64,000 nucleotides of DNA from Stropharia rugosoannulata (taxonomy: Eukaryota; Basidiomycota; Agaricomycetes; Agaricales; Strophariaceae). The position numbers and the translations under genes are program-made. This document shows positions 38,618-49,305 of the stretch, piece after piece. A model generated the notes under the pieces. It was not told where the DNA came from, did not search any database, and was given only the letters and a program-made list of their open reading frames with translations. Every line of letters starts with the position of its first letter. The stretch's first letter is position 1. The stretch is taken from positions 1,364,001 to 1,428,000 of the forward strand of contig JANCIK010000007.1 of the NCBI GenBank assembly GCA_028532985.1, in the 5' to 3' direction.

Positions 38618-39968
38618 ATGACGACCTCGCAGGCTGGCGAGGTCACCATTTCGTCTGCAATAGACCATGTTGGCTACGACGAGGGGTCGGTCATGACAGC
38701 GAGGCAGGCAGCGAAGGACATACTATTTGGGAGTGTGCGTCTTCAGCTTTTTCAACAATCGACCTCACACAAAACGTGGTGCGGCCATCGAACAGATAGC
38801 AGGAATGGTCGCGGAAGTCTTTGAATACCCCTTCGACCTCGCGAAAGTGCGCTTGCAAGCCCAGGTCCTGGCACCACCATCCTCTACAGCTACCCATTTT
38901 ACGGGCCCGATGCACTGTCTATCCCATACTTGGAGAGGAGAGGGCTTTCGTGGGCTTTATCGCGTATGCTCGGGTTCGTTATACACAAGTTTTTTTGAGG
39001 CTGAAGTGCACCTACTTCACAGGGATTGCCCGCACCAATAGTGGGGTCAATGGCTGAAACAGCTTCGCTTTTCCTTGCGTATTCCACATTTCAAAACATG
39101 ATAAGGTCGTGGTCGCCGAACCATCCAAGCTCTTCACCATTGTCTATCCCTCAACTCACTCTAGCAGCAAGTGGGGCGGGATTCGTTACGAGTTTCGTAC
39201 TGTACGTTTGAGAGTTTTTTCTTCGGTTTTGTTCTAATCCTAGTTATAATTAGGACACCAATCGAGCTGGTAAAATGCAAGATGCAGGTCCAGATGCTCA
39301 ACTTCCACCCACCGACTGCTCCCGGAAGAATACCCCGGCGATCTGTTCCCACTCTTCCCTCATTCCCAACACCACCCTCTTCCAGATTATACCACAACGG
39401 GCGAGCATATGCTGCAACTCCGCCCCCCGGAATCCAGTCTCTGCGCCCACCTGGGCCTATTGCACTAATTCGCAATATCGTGGACGCATACGGGGTACGC
39501 GGTCTCTGGCTCGGACACACAGGCACTATCGTGCGAGAAACAGGGAGTACGGCCTCTTGGTTTGTTGCGAAAGAGTGGGTAGCCCGGAAACTCGTTGCAT
39601 ACCGCGTGCGACACGAACCGTATCTGACGAAGAGTGATGGCGTGCGCGTACGGCGGACAGCAACAAATACCGAATTATTGCCCTGGGAATCTGCACTGTC
39701 TGGTGCAGTCGCGGGTGCTTTTGGCGCGCTCATCTTCTATCCAGCTGATACGGTGAAGAGCGCCATCCAGACGGAAGAGGAACTGCGACCGCGAGCGAGC
39801 GCCGGGAAGCCAGTGTCAAGCTCGTTTGTTGGCACGTTCAAGTTGATGTGGGCGAAGCAGGGACTCAAGGGGCTTTACGCTGGATGTGGGATGACCGTGG
39901 CGCGCGCTGTCCCCAGTAGTGGCATAATTTTCGTGGTATACGATGGGCTCACTGCGTATTTCTCCTAA
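38618..39968 (+). CDS. ORT1: Mitochondrial ornithine carrier (ORT1/ARG-13 type)
   Basis: Four exons, 38618..38734, 38796..38963, 39023..39201 and 39254..39968, give 392 residues. This mitochondrial carrier family member should exchange matrix ornithine for cytosolic protons or arginine-pathway metabolites. Three carrier repeats are visible, each with a Px(D/E)xx(K/R) signature: EYPFDLAKVRLQ, TPIELVKCKMQ and YPADTVKSAIQ. Family-typical segments are GLYRGLPAPIVGSMAET, GLWLGHTGTIVRETGSTASWF and GLYAGCGMTVARAVPSSGIIF. The loop after the second signature (about 60 residues, Pro-rich) is longer than in yeast, as is common in basidiomycetes. Splice phases are 0, 0 and 2 and close. The carrier fold is certain; the ornithine specificity is inferred from overall resemblance to ARG-13. 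Confidence 0.9.
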
Positions 39969-40608
39969 CCCTACCCCTACCTTGTTTTATATGTAGAGTA
40001 TAACAAGACAAGAACTGCTTAATGTAACTTAGTGTTCGTCCAGCAAAGCGGATTAATAACATTCCCCTCCTCAATATTCAATGTTCGTTTCCAGCATTGA
40101 CTGTTATTGGCATTTATAATCAGATATTGACTTGTATCAATAGTAGTCATTTGTTTTGACCATTCTTCAAGAAAAGAAGTCAAAGACCCGCTCTTTAAAA
40201 AATACACTTTTATAGTACTTGATTGTCTCAAGATATTTGCATCAAAAAAAGGACACCGCAGTGTGCCCTACAAGTAGACCAGATCAAGCCAGACCCGGGT
40301 GCTCACAGTGCCCAACATAGCCGACTTTAATGGGTTTTCCTGTGGCATTCGAAGATCGAAGATATTCAAAGCGTGCCTCGAGAGTCGAAATTGCTTATAT
40401 TCAAACGCGTGGGAGTTCCCCGGGAATTTCCGAGTTGTTTCTCGATTGGAGCCTGCTGCTTTTGACCTGCTTAGCGCCGCTTGGTCTCCTTGCTCTCTGC
40501 TCCTTCTCTCTATCTCTACTAGTACTTCCTCCTCTGCAAAAGCATTTAGGAGTTACTTTGCATCCCCACAATATACGTAAATAATAACTAACATATCCAC
40601 ATCATATA
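39969..40608. other. Intergenic region before SWC5
   Basis: A 640-bp stretch with the carrier 3' UTR and the SWC5 promoter. A pyrimidine-rich tract at about 40480-40540 precedes the ATG at 40609 and may mark the transcription start. Overlapping open frames at 40299..40584 are unsupported. Confidence 0.4.
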
Positions 40609-41569
40609 ATGTCTGTCGCACTTCAGAAACAACCCTTGTCAGACTCAGAGGACGACGAAGACTATGTGCCTCCGGTGGAAGAGCAAGGTGAGTGTTTTGA
40701 CCATCAGGCCTATTTGTTGTCCTCAAAAAATGTCAAGGCTCTGACTCTGAATATTCGGATACAAATGATGAAAAACCTTCCAATGTCGAGAATGAACCTG
40801 TCGATGAAGCTGAGCGGAAACGGTAGGTGCTGGTTAATCATTAGGCTTTTAAATTCACAATGAGGCTTAGGACACGGGATGCTCTATGGTCTACATTTCA
40901 AGAATCCGTAAAAGGAAAGGACTCAGCCCCCGAGCGTCAGCAAGAATCTAAGCTCGTTAAAATCGAGAGAAGGCGGCTTTTTGCTGGGAAAGAAGTCGTG
41001 TATGTTTGTTAATTCTAGCCTGCTGTAGCGAGGCTGATAGGTATCCGATTATTAGGGAGGTTGTAGAGGTACCAGAAGACTCTCCAGAGGCGAAAATGTG
41101 GCCATTATGGGTAAATCCTAGCTCAAAAGCTGATATACCCCAATCGTTGTCGACTCCGTCAGCAGGAGCAGAGGCTGAAAAATCTGTCCTATTGGAGGTG
41201 AGCACTAGTCAGGCCGGTAGTTCTGGGGTAGACACTGCGCTTGAAGACGCGTCACAATCACATACTAGCCCACCGTCCGATCCCAAGCCACCGCCTAAAA
41301 GACCTGGCCCGCGAAAGCCTAAAGTAACACTTGCTTCTCTGCCTGGCTCGGCCAAACCAAAGAAAATGACTACGTTGGAGAAGTCGGCGCTGGACTGGAA
41401 ATCTCATTTGCAGTCAGAATCCGCGTCTGGGTCGTCTCTGACTGATGAATTAGCTGCGAACCGGCGGGCAGGAGGATACCTGGAGAAGGTCGAATTCCTC
41501 AAGCGTGTTGATGAACGCAAGGACGAGACGTTAGAGTCGTTGAAGAGTAGTAAACGCCGCAAATTGTAG
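40609..41569 (+). CDS. SWC5: SWR1-complex protein Swc5 (BCNT/CFDP1 family)
   Basis: Four exons, 40609..40687, 40738..40822, 40871..40999 and 41029..41569, give 277 residues. Swc5 helps the SWR1 remodeler exchange H2A for H2A.Z. The N-terminus is acidic (DSEDDEDYVPPVEEQ), as is typical for its H2A-H2B-binding part. A middle block reads TRDALWSTFQESVK, and KYPI-like ADRYPIIREVVEVPEDS follows the third intron. The C-terminal BCNT domain is well conserved: KKMTTLEKSALDWKSHL, a short linker, LTDELAANRRAGGYLEKVEFLKRVDERKDE, then a basic end SSKRRKL. The 3' splice site at 41028 was chosen because it keeps the EADRYPII junction in frame. The assignment is secure. Confidence 0.93.
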
Positions 41570-42030
41570 GTTCTTGATGCGCTATATAGGTTGATCTGTG
41601 GAGCAATATTCCAAAAAACGTCTCGACTCTCAAGCTCGAGGCAAAGCATAGCCTGTCGTATGTGCTAGCTCTGTTTTCTCAAGGTTATGTTTAAGGTCAT
41701 TAGTCTCCCAATATCAGAATACTGCGTCTTGAGCTTAACGGAATATGCTTGTGGTCTTCTATGCTTTGTCGACGTCTCTTTTGGATTATGCACTTTTGGG
41801 TTCTCTTAGTCTATCTGTGACAGTCGGGACTGTCTTGTGTAGCTCGCAGAATCCCGTCCTTTGGTGAAGGTCATATCTTAGCCTGTGATCCTAGTTCGTT
41901 TCAAATGAGAACGATGTAAGGCCTACTTGACCAAACAAAGCTCACGCCAGGGAGGCGTCATACCTGTCACTTTCAACTGTTGTCCTTCTCCCTGGCCCCA
42001 TTACTATACCATTCTTCACCCCACATTGAA
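41570..42030. other. Intergenic region between SWC5 and SEC5-B
   Basis: This 461-bp stretch holds the SWC5 3' UTR and the SEC5-B promoter. No similarity to the region upstream of SEC5-A was noticed by eye. Confidence 0.4.
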
Positions 42031-45000
42031 ATGCCTAGGAGCTTTAACATAGATGAGCGCGAGCTACTAAAATTCTACAAAATAGGTTCGACCAGGCCGT
42101 CGTACGTCGCTTTCACTACGTCTTCTGCCTCCAGCGCCAGCCTAACGAGTACCGCTGTTCAGGAAATGGGAAGAAATAGATGTTGATGCCGAGACGTACA
42201 GGCGCCCGGGGTCTGTACACGAGGCCGACCCGCTGGGCCTCGAGATAGCTACAAGGTTCTGTTCCCCGCATTGATTTCTTTGATATGTGTCCCTGATTTG
42301 GTACAATCACTCCCCTTCCAGCTGGAACCAGTTGGATTTAGAAACGCGTGTGTTTGTTCTTCCTTTCTCGTGTGACGGCGGATTGATGAAATCTTATAAT
42401 ATGTCCAGAGGCGACGACATCTCTGACGTCTCTGACGTTCGACCCGACCGCGTATCTCTCGCTGGCCCATCCGCAGGCGACGCACCCTGACCTCGTGAGG
42501 GGAGTGGCGCATTTGAAGCGTCTCCTTGAGTCGAGGGAAGGGGCGGTGAGAGTGCTAGTGGAGGAAAACTTCAGTCGCTTCGTGTTAGTTAAGGGCGCGA
42601 CCGAGTGTAAGTCTTTGTTCTTATATTCAATATACCGCATATATACACTCAGCGTGAAGGAATTGGAAATCATTAGCGCAACTCTGACTATTTATTTTGT
42701 GTAGGTTTGTACGAGGAGATGAAGAATGATATTCTTTCGGAAGAACGAGAACACGCTACTCAGCCTTTGTTTGGCCATCTGCGCGGTACGAGTTACTCTT
42801 TGGAACATTACAATTGTACCGATGCATCCCGTTATGTAGACACCGTGAAAAAGGCAGATCAAATATTTCTGCCTGTACTGGAAGCAACAGAAAAGACTCA
42901 CCAGCTACGTAAAACGTTGGGAGTGTTCGAGCGCTCTAAGTTCTTCTTCAACCTCCCAAGCTGCATCATAGAATCTATAGCTACAGTAGGCGCATATATT
43001 CAATTTTTCATACGCATTTCGTAACTAGCGAATTCAGGGGCATTACGAGCACGCGTTGCGCGATTACAGGAAGGGGAAATATATGCTCGAGCACCGGCCA
43101 GCGCAGTTATTGCCTGTCTCATCTATATCTACTTCTGCGCCGGGATCCCTGAGTGCTGTTTCTGCGGCTACGGCGCATGCGCGCGCCCAGCAACAGCAGA
43201 TGCGGGTGCTGAACAAAGTGTGGGCTGGGGTCGAGCATGCCATGGCCGATTTGAAGAATGTGCTCCTGGACCAGTTGATGGACTCTGCGCGGTCCGTGGA
43301 TGACCAGGAGAAGGCGCTCGAGTAATTCTTCTCATTGGCGCTGTGATATAGTGCTCACTGCAATGTTTATTGTAGAACCCTACTTGAAATTCCTGGCGAT
43401 GACGACCTGTTGTGGATGTACTTTGACAACCACCATACGAAGATGATGAATGGAATGGCAGAAGCGTACCGCGTTGGCGTTAAAGAACTTGACGGTACTT
43501 ATTGGTATCTTTAAAATCTGTACCTGATGATCTTAAACTGTGACGTATAGATCTACTCAAGATGTCAACCGTTACGGAAGATTTGAAAAGTGTATTTCAG
43601 GCAGAGTTTCGAACATCTCTTACGTATCTGTCTTCAAAGCAGTCGGACGCAGTTAGCGGTATACATTATATAAATGCGCGAAGGATGAACGTAACACTTA
43701 TTTTGCTATGTTGCAGCAAAATCGTCGGCACAACCAGTATGGAATGCGATATGTGAGCTTGTCGAGTCAATCTCCGAGGTCCTTTCTTCTTCACTTCCTG
43801 GATTTTGGAGAATCTCCAGGGACTTGATTGACGGTAAATTCAAAAAGGTACGAAATCAGGGTTAGCCTGGCGATAAATTTACTAAAAGCAAGCGTAGGGG
43901 ACAGCTGGTGGAATAGGGGGAAAGCGCAGCCCAAAGCAATGCAGAACCATGGCTTTCGATGTCGTGAAACTCTACATATCACTGGTCTCCCAGCTTTTTG
44001 TTTTATCAGACATGGTTGTCATGTCCGCTGCCGAAAGGCATGGGGAGAATGCACCCAGTCATGCTCTTGTACGAATCCCAGCTCACTCTCACTCCTTGAG
44101 CACGGCCTTTCATCTGCAGCATATCATGAACAAAATACAGGTTTGTATCAACGACACGAAGTCACTTAACATTTCATCAGAGACAAAGAACGGTCTGAAT
44201 AGTTTAATGGACAGCGTAAAATGGCGCTTTATGGATGTCTTGGTTAAACATTGGATTAGAGGTAACGTTACAGCCATTGTACTTTTTTTTGTACTGACAA
44301 TGTCGTAGATGCACGAGTATTTTATCACTTCAAGAATTGGATTGCGACTTGGGACGATTCATCTTCATCAACCCGTTACTTGACCCATTTTGAGTTCTTT
44401 CAGAAGCAAATGATGACCGCCGCGTTTCGAATTTCTTGGAACGGCGGCACCGTTCATGTAAAAGTGCCGAAGCGTAAAGAGATACACCAGGTGCTCGCGT
44501 CGAAGGTTTCCAAGGCAGTTTTTCATTCAACAAGAGCTTTTCTTGATGGCATTAACGAGTTGTCGTCTGAAGAGACATCTTTTGTCGACAAGGTGTCTAC
44601 TGCAGATGTTCAAAATCCAAGCTTAATGATCCCACGAGTTCCTGTTGATTTAAGAGATCCTGTAAGTTCTTTTGTTTTATAAAACTAATGCTTATGGTGA
44701 CCTTGAGTCTTGTCTACGCTACTCTAGGACCATAGGTTGTTGGTCGTTATGTCAAATATCAATCGGTTCCTGCATCATGAGCTACCAAGAACTGTGGAAC
44801 ACCTAGAAAACACTTTCTTAATTACTTTTACGGAACAAAAACATGTGCGGACTATAAATTTTCTTTTCTGTGAAATAATTTTTGAATCTAAATCCCAGAC
44901 TTTGGTCGCCGACTTTGACGACCTTTATCAAAAGCTTCTTGAGAAGTTCATAAGACCTCGCGTGCAAACTTTCAAAACGCTGCTTAAGAATTATGTGGTC

Positions 45001-45639
45001 GAGGGCGGCATTGATTGGAATAGTACATCGTTCCCTTCTGGTGCGCTCGTAGTTGGGCACAATGAGCTCAGTTCTGACATTCCTCAGCTATCTCTTCGCA
45101 GACGTTCAAACTGCTTAATTATCTTGTTGACGTGCACGCGCTGCTTTTCAACATCGATCAGGGCCTGCTTGACAAGATTCTCCGTACGCTCGTGTACGAG
45201 CTTATTTTAGAAATGGCGCGTGCGTTTCGTCAAATACGCCGTTTCGGACGAGGCGGTGTGCTCAGGGTACTTTTCTTGTTTTTCGACATATGCTACCTAA
45301 ATTAACTCCTTTATATAGGCCATTTTGGACACCACCTTCGTCCAGACCTCGTTAAGCAGTTATGCAAGGGATTCCCAAATAATCAAAGCTTTCGAAAACC
45401 TCATTAACAAGCAATTCAAGGGGTCGCACGATGCCTACACTAAATCCTCTTCTTTCCAAGCAGACTATGCTCACATCCAAAAGATGATCGCCGAGGAACG
45501 AAGTGCAACTTTGGTGCATTTCAAATGTTTTTGCAAGTCTCCGGAAGACGACGTAGTGGTCACAGGGACTAAGGCCGCTAAAAGTGCGGCAAACGTGCGC
45601 AGGGAGCGTGAACATCCTGCAGAATTGGACTTTACGTGA
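42031..45639 (+). CDS. SEC5: Exocyst complex subunit Sec5, copy B (diverged paralog)
   Basis: Sixteen exons: 42031..42101, 42163..42255, 42322..42347, 42409..42606, 42705..42785, 42840..42985, 43038..43321, 43376..43494, 43551..43658, 43717..43847, 43898..44261, 44309..44661, 44728..44844, 44899..45040, 45088..45266 and 45319..45639. They sum to 2733 nt (910 residues) without a stop or frame break. It aligns with copy A along its whole length: [89 protein letters not shown] and YRKGKYMLEHRPAQLLP. By eye, identity is about 60% in exon 6 and lower elsewhere. Intron positions and phases match copy A. Copy B has an 11-residue insertion in exon 7 and a basic tail near the C-terminus. Nothing suggests a pseudogene. 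Confidence 0.93.
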
Positions 45640-46465
45640 GGGATCTGGACTATATATCGCTCCCAGTTCACACCACGTCAAGTCATGTTCGCTGCATGTG
45701 TATGTTTGCGTGGACGCAATCGTATACTACTCTACAATCGCCGGGATCGAAGTTCCTCCACTATATTAGAATTACCTGCTCTGGTTTGATTGTCATATTT
45801 TTGCTTTCAAGTGTAATACTTTCTGTATTTCCTTTTCTTCGATGGGAAGTACAGCAAAAATAACTCAACATGCGGCAGATATTGGAGACAAGCATCTCTA
45901 GCAATTAGCTTTAATGGGAGCATGTATGTATAAACAGACGCGCCATGACGTTCCTCAATTTGGGACACCTGGGCCCGGGGTAGGGTTGAGTGGTACGGAA
46001 ATGACCAAAAGGGTTGGGAACACTACCTTGTTACAAAGAGTTTTCTTAAAGTCCTTACGACACCCCTTAGAGTGACTAGAAAATATTGAATGTAAGTACA
46101 CAATGTAAACGAGTGCAGGAGAGTTTCTATGAACGTCGAACTGTATAAAACACAAATAGACTTGCCATCATTTTAAAATGTCATTTGTCGTCATCGTCCC
46201 TGAATCTATTCTTGTCTGATGTGGATCTGGCGGTCGACCATATGTCCAATGTATATTGCAGCCTCACGGGGGAAAAAGAAAGCCTGGACTTCATCAGAAA
46301 GTCGTCATATGTGGGGTTATAGCGTCTATGAAAAGCTTGATTATCGATAAACGTCGATAAGGTGCTAACATAAGTATTAAGCTGCATCTGCAGTCGTAGT
46401 TGTGGCATTCTTCATCAGACTCGCCCCGTACTTGAAAAGAATTAGCCAAGGTTTGACCTTTCTAA
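45640..46465. other. Intergenic region between SEC5-B and the glutamate decarboxylase gene
   Basis: An 826-bp stretch with the SEC5-B 3' UTR and the GAD promoter. A 75-codon minus frame (46181..46408) has no support. Confidence 0.4.
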
Positions 46466-48847
46466 ATGTCGCTGTCTCGCCATAGTAAGTTAAAAATGTG
46501 CGCATTTTCATGAGCAGTTCGGGGCTAATGCGTTCTTTGCTATGTAGTTGACCCCGAGGAGGTGATCCAGCGAGTCAAGGGTCATCCGCACAGGAAGCAC
46601 GCGAGCGGGTCGCGCAAGGGCGTGCATAATACATGGCGGCGCGACGAGGATGCTGCGAATGTGCCGAAGTACACTATGCCCAAAACCGGGATCAACAGCC
46701 ATGCGGCGTACCAGCTCCTCCACGACGAGACGGCGCTGGACGGGAACCCGCTCCTCAACCTCGCCTCGTGAGTGTTCTAGTTGAGAGTGGGCGGTAGAGA
46801 ACTGATGCCTGCCGTTCATCAGCTTCGTACACACATGGATGCCGGAGGACGCAAATAAACTGATCATGGAGAACCTGAATAAGAACATCGTCGATCTGGA
46901 TGAGTACCCCGCTGCCTCGCTGATCCACAACCGCTGTGTCTCCATGAGTGCGTATGGCGCCTGCGCCATTCTTCAGTTTGTATTGTTAGGTACATGCTGA
47001 CTGGGAGTTGTCAGTGGCGGACCTGTGGAAGGCGCCGAAGGAGGGCAAAGTCATCGGTACGGCGACTGCGGGGTCATCCGAAGCGATCATGCTCGGAGGG
47101 CTTGCAATGAAGAAGAGGTGGCAGGAGGCGCGCAAGGCCGCGGGAAAGGACCACTACCATCCGAATATCGTGTTTGGATCGAACGCGCAGGTCGCCCTCG
47201 AGAAGTTCGCTAGGTAAAGATAATCATTAATGTTTATTCCGGGTGCCAATGCTGAAACCTACACCGGCAAGGTACTTTGACGTCGAGACGCGCTTGGTCC
47301 CGGTGAAAGAGGAGAATGGGTTCGTCATGAATCCGCACGATGCGATGCAGTACATCGACGAGAACACGATCGGGGTTATCGTTATCCTCGGGAGCACCTA
47401 CACCGGGCACTACGAGGACGTCGCGCTGATGAGCAGCCTGCGTGAGTACACCTGCCACGTCCTATGATAGTCCTCCTGACATGCGCATATAACACTAGTC
47501 GACGACTTGCAGGAGCGCACCGGGCTGAACATTCCCATCCATGTTGACGGCGCGTCTGGAGGGTTCATCGCACCGTTCGCGCACCCCAGCCTGAAATGGA
47601 GCTTCGACGTCCCGCGCGTCGTGTCGATCAACACATCCGGCCACAAGTTTGGGCTCGTCTACGCCGGCCTCGGGTGGGTTTTATGGCGCGACGAGAGCTA
47701 CCTGCACCGCGATCTGGTCTTTGAGCTGCGTGAGTGACCTTTTCCTCCGCAGGAGGCTTTTGATGTATTGACTGTTGGCGTGGCTGGTAGACTACCTCGG
47801 GAGCGTAGAATATTCGTTTACCTTGTGAGCGCTCTGGATTCCGTGCTACGGTTGACTGATGACTGATGGTGTATGTGTACCAGAAATTTCTCAAAGCCTG
47901 CTGCGCCTGTCATTGCGCAGATGTTCAACTTCCTGAATCTCGGGTTCGAAGGCTACAAGCGGATTGCGTTCAAGGATCTGAGGAATGCGAGGTTGCTGTC
48001 CAGAGCGCTTGAAAGCACCTACTTCACGGTAGGATGCCGTACTTCGTTTCCAGACCAACTTTGCTCACAGCATATATCAGGTTCTAAGCAACATTCATCG
48101 TCCGCGGAGTGCCGAGAGCCGCCCGACGGCCTCTGGCCGTATTGGCCATATTGATGACGATGATCCAGAGTATTACGAGGCTGGACTTCCTGTGGTGGCA
48201 TTCAGGTGAGTATATGCGCTCCTCTGGGCGGACAGTAAGCGCGTGTTTAAATCCCGCCAGGCTTTCGGACGAGTTTAAGAAAGAAAATCCGAATTTGAAG
48301 CAGGAATGGATCCAGGTTGGTTTTTCCTCATGGAAAATGACGTCCCTATATGCATTAACCACCTGGAAAGACAATGCTCAGGACGAAGGGCTGGATTGTG
48401 CCTAACTATAACGTGTGTGCCTTATTAACTTTGTATATGCGCTTTACGAGCTTTCTTGTGCGCAGGCGCCTGTTGGGGCAGAAGAGGTCGAAATTCTGCG
48501 TGTCGTTGGTAAGTTGTATCGACAAAATCAAGCTGTGTAAAATGTTGATGGCCTCCTGATCCAGTTCGCGAGACTCTCAGCGAGGATCTCATTGAGAGGC
48601 TAATCGTGGATATCTTAACCATCACCGAGTCGTTGATAGGTAAGTTGATTCAAAGCGTCAGGTTGGTGGGTTACTTACTTCGATATTTTCAGGCAACAGC
48701 GCGGCGATTTTCGAAGCTGTTGCGTCGACCAAGCTGCCCAGCGCGCCGGACCACGACGATGCACGTCCTAACAGCGATAACTTTGGCGACGTGCGCGAGG
48801 CAGATGCGGAGCCTACTGGGCAGACAGGCTTTGCGAGGCAATGTTGA
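46466..48847 (+). CDS. GAD1: Glutamate decarboxylase
   Basis: Fourteen exons: 46466..46484, 46548..46767, 46823..46947, 47015..47213, 47272..47441, 47499..47729, 47791..47824, 47884..48028, 48081..48205, 48261..48315, 48371..48412, 48466..48508, 48565..48639 and 48693..48847, giving 545 residues in frame. The PLP enzyme converts glutamate to GABA and CO2 in the cytosol, the entry to the GABA shunt. Group II decarboxylase landmarks are [47 protein letters not shown] and the PLP-binding lysine in [28 protein letters not shown] and [21 protein letters not shown] are further conserved blocks. The tiny first exon (19 nt) gives MSLSRHIDPEEV, the usual eukaryotic GAD start. A calmodulin-binding C-terminus as in plants is not evident. 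Confidence 0.95.
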
Positions 48848-48942
48848 GAGTACAATTACATACATATTCGAGATGACTACCAGAAATCAGAAGTCAGTGT
48901 ATTATAGTCTTATATTCGATTCAATCTTACAAGGCAACGCGG

Positions 48943-48960
48943 TGACGCGTCATATAAATA
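48943..48960 (+). promoter_or_regulatory. Perfect 10-bp palindrome fused to a TATA box
   Basis: TGACGCGTCA (48943-48952) is a perfect palindrome of CRE/bZIP-like form, directly followed by TATAAATA (48953-48960) and, 20 bp further, a C/T-rich tract. This is a classical fungal promoter layout pointing to the right. The factor that might bind is not known. Confidence 0.4.
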
Positions 48961-49198
48961 GGCGTCTGCCCTAGAGTAGCCTTCCTTTCTCCCCTTTCTC
49001 CCTCTCAGCCTCGATAGTCCTGCTTGTGCCATCCATGCGCCTTCACTGCTTTTCGTGAGCTCTTTGCTTGCTCCACGTCTTACTACTTTTCTCTGTAGCG
49101 AATGCCGTCTTGCAGCGTTCAACAGGTAATCCAAGATTAGGTAGAAAGACAAGGTGAGGTTGAGGTCACCAACATTGAGTACCGCACAGATGATTGAT

Positions 49199-49206
49199 TA
49201 TATAAA
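49199..49206 (+). promoter_or_regulatory. Probable TATA box of LYS2
   Basis: TATATAAA lies 100 bp upstream of the LYS2 ATG at 49306. A TGACTC (49270-49275), the core half-site of Gcn4/Cpc1-type amino-acid control, lies between them, but downstream of the TATA, so its role is doubtful. Confidence 0.5.
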
Positions 49207-49305
49207 CGCGTGACCTGTTAAATTATACCCCAGTCGGCTTTTCGGAGGAGAGCAAAAAGCTACTTGCGATGACTCGAGGCCTTTGCAAATCTGATCACGA
49301 CCGCC

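Larger units (their letters stand above)
48848..49305. other. Intergenic region upstream of LYS2
   Basis: A 458-bp stretch with two promoter-like blocks (see separate entries at 48943 and 49199). Between them lies a pyrimidine tract (48977-49012) and a short frame starting ATGCGCCTTCAC near 49037. This may be a LYS2 leader or an independent short transcript. Confidence 0.45.

Noticed and set aside
21827..45639. Large inverted segmental duplication around the two SEC5 genes
   Set aside because: The neighbours of the two copies are different genes on both sides, so only the single gene appears duplicated.
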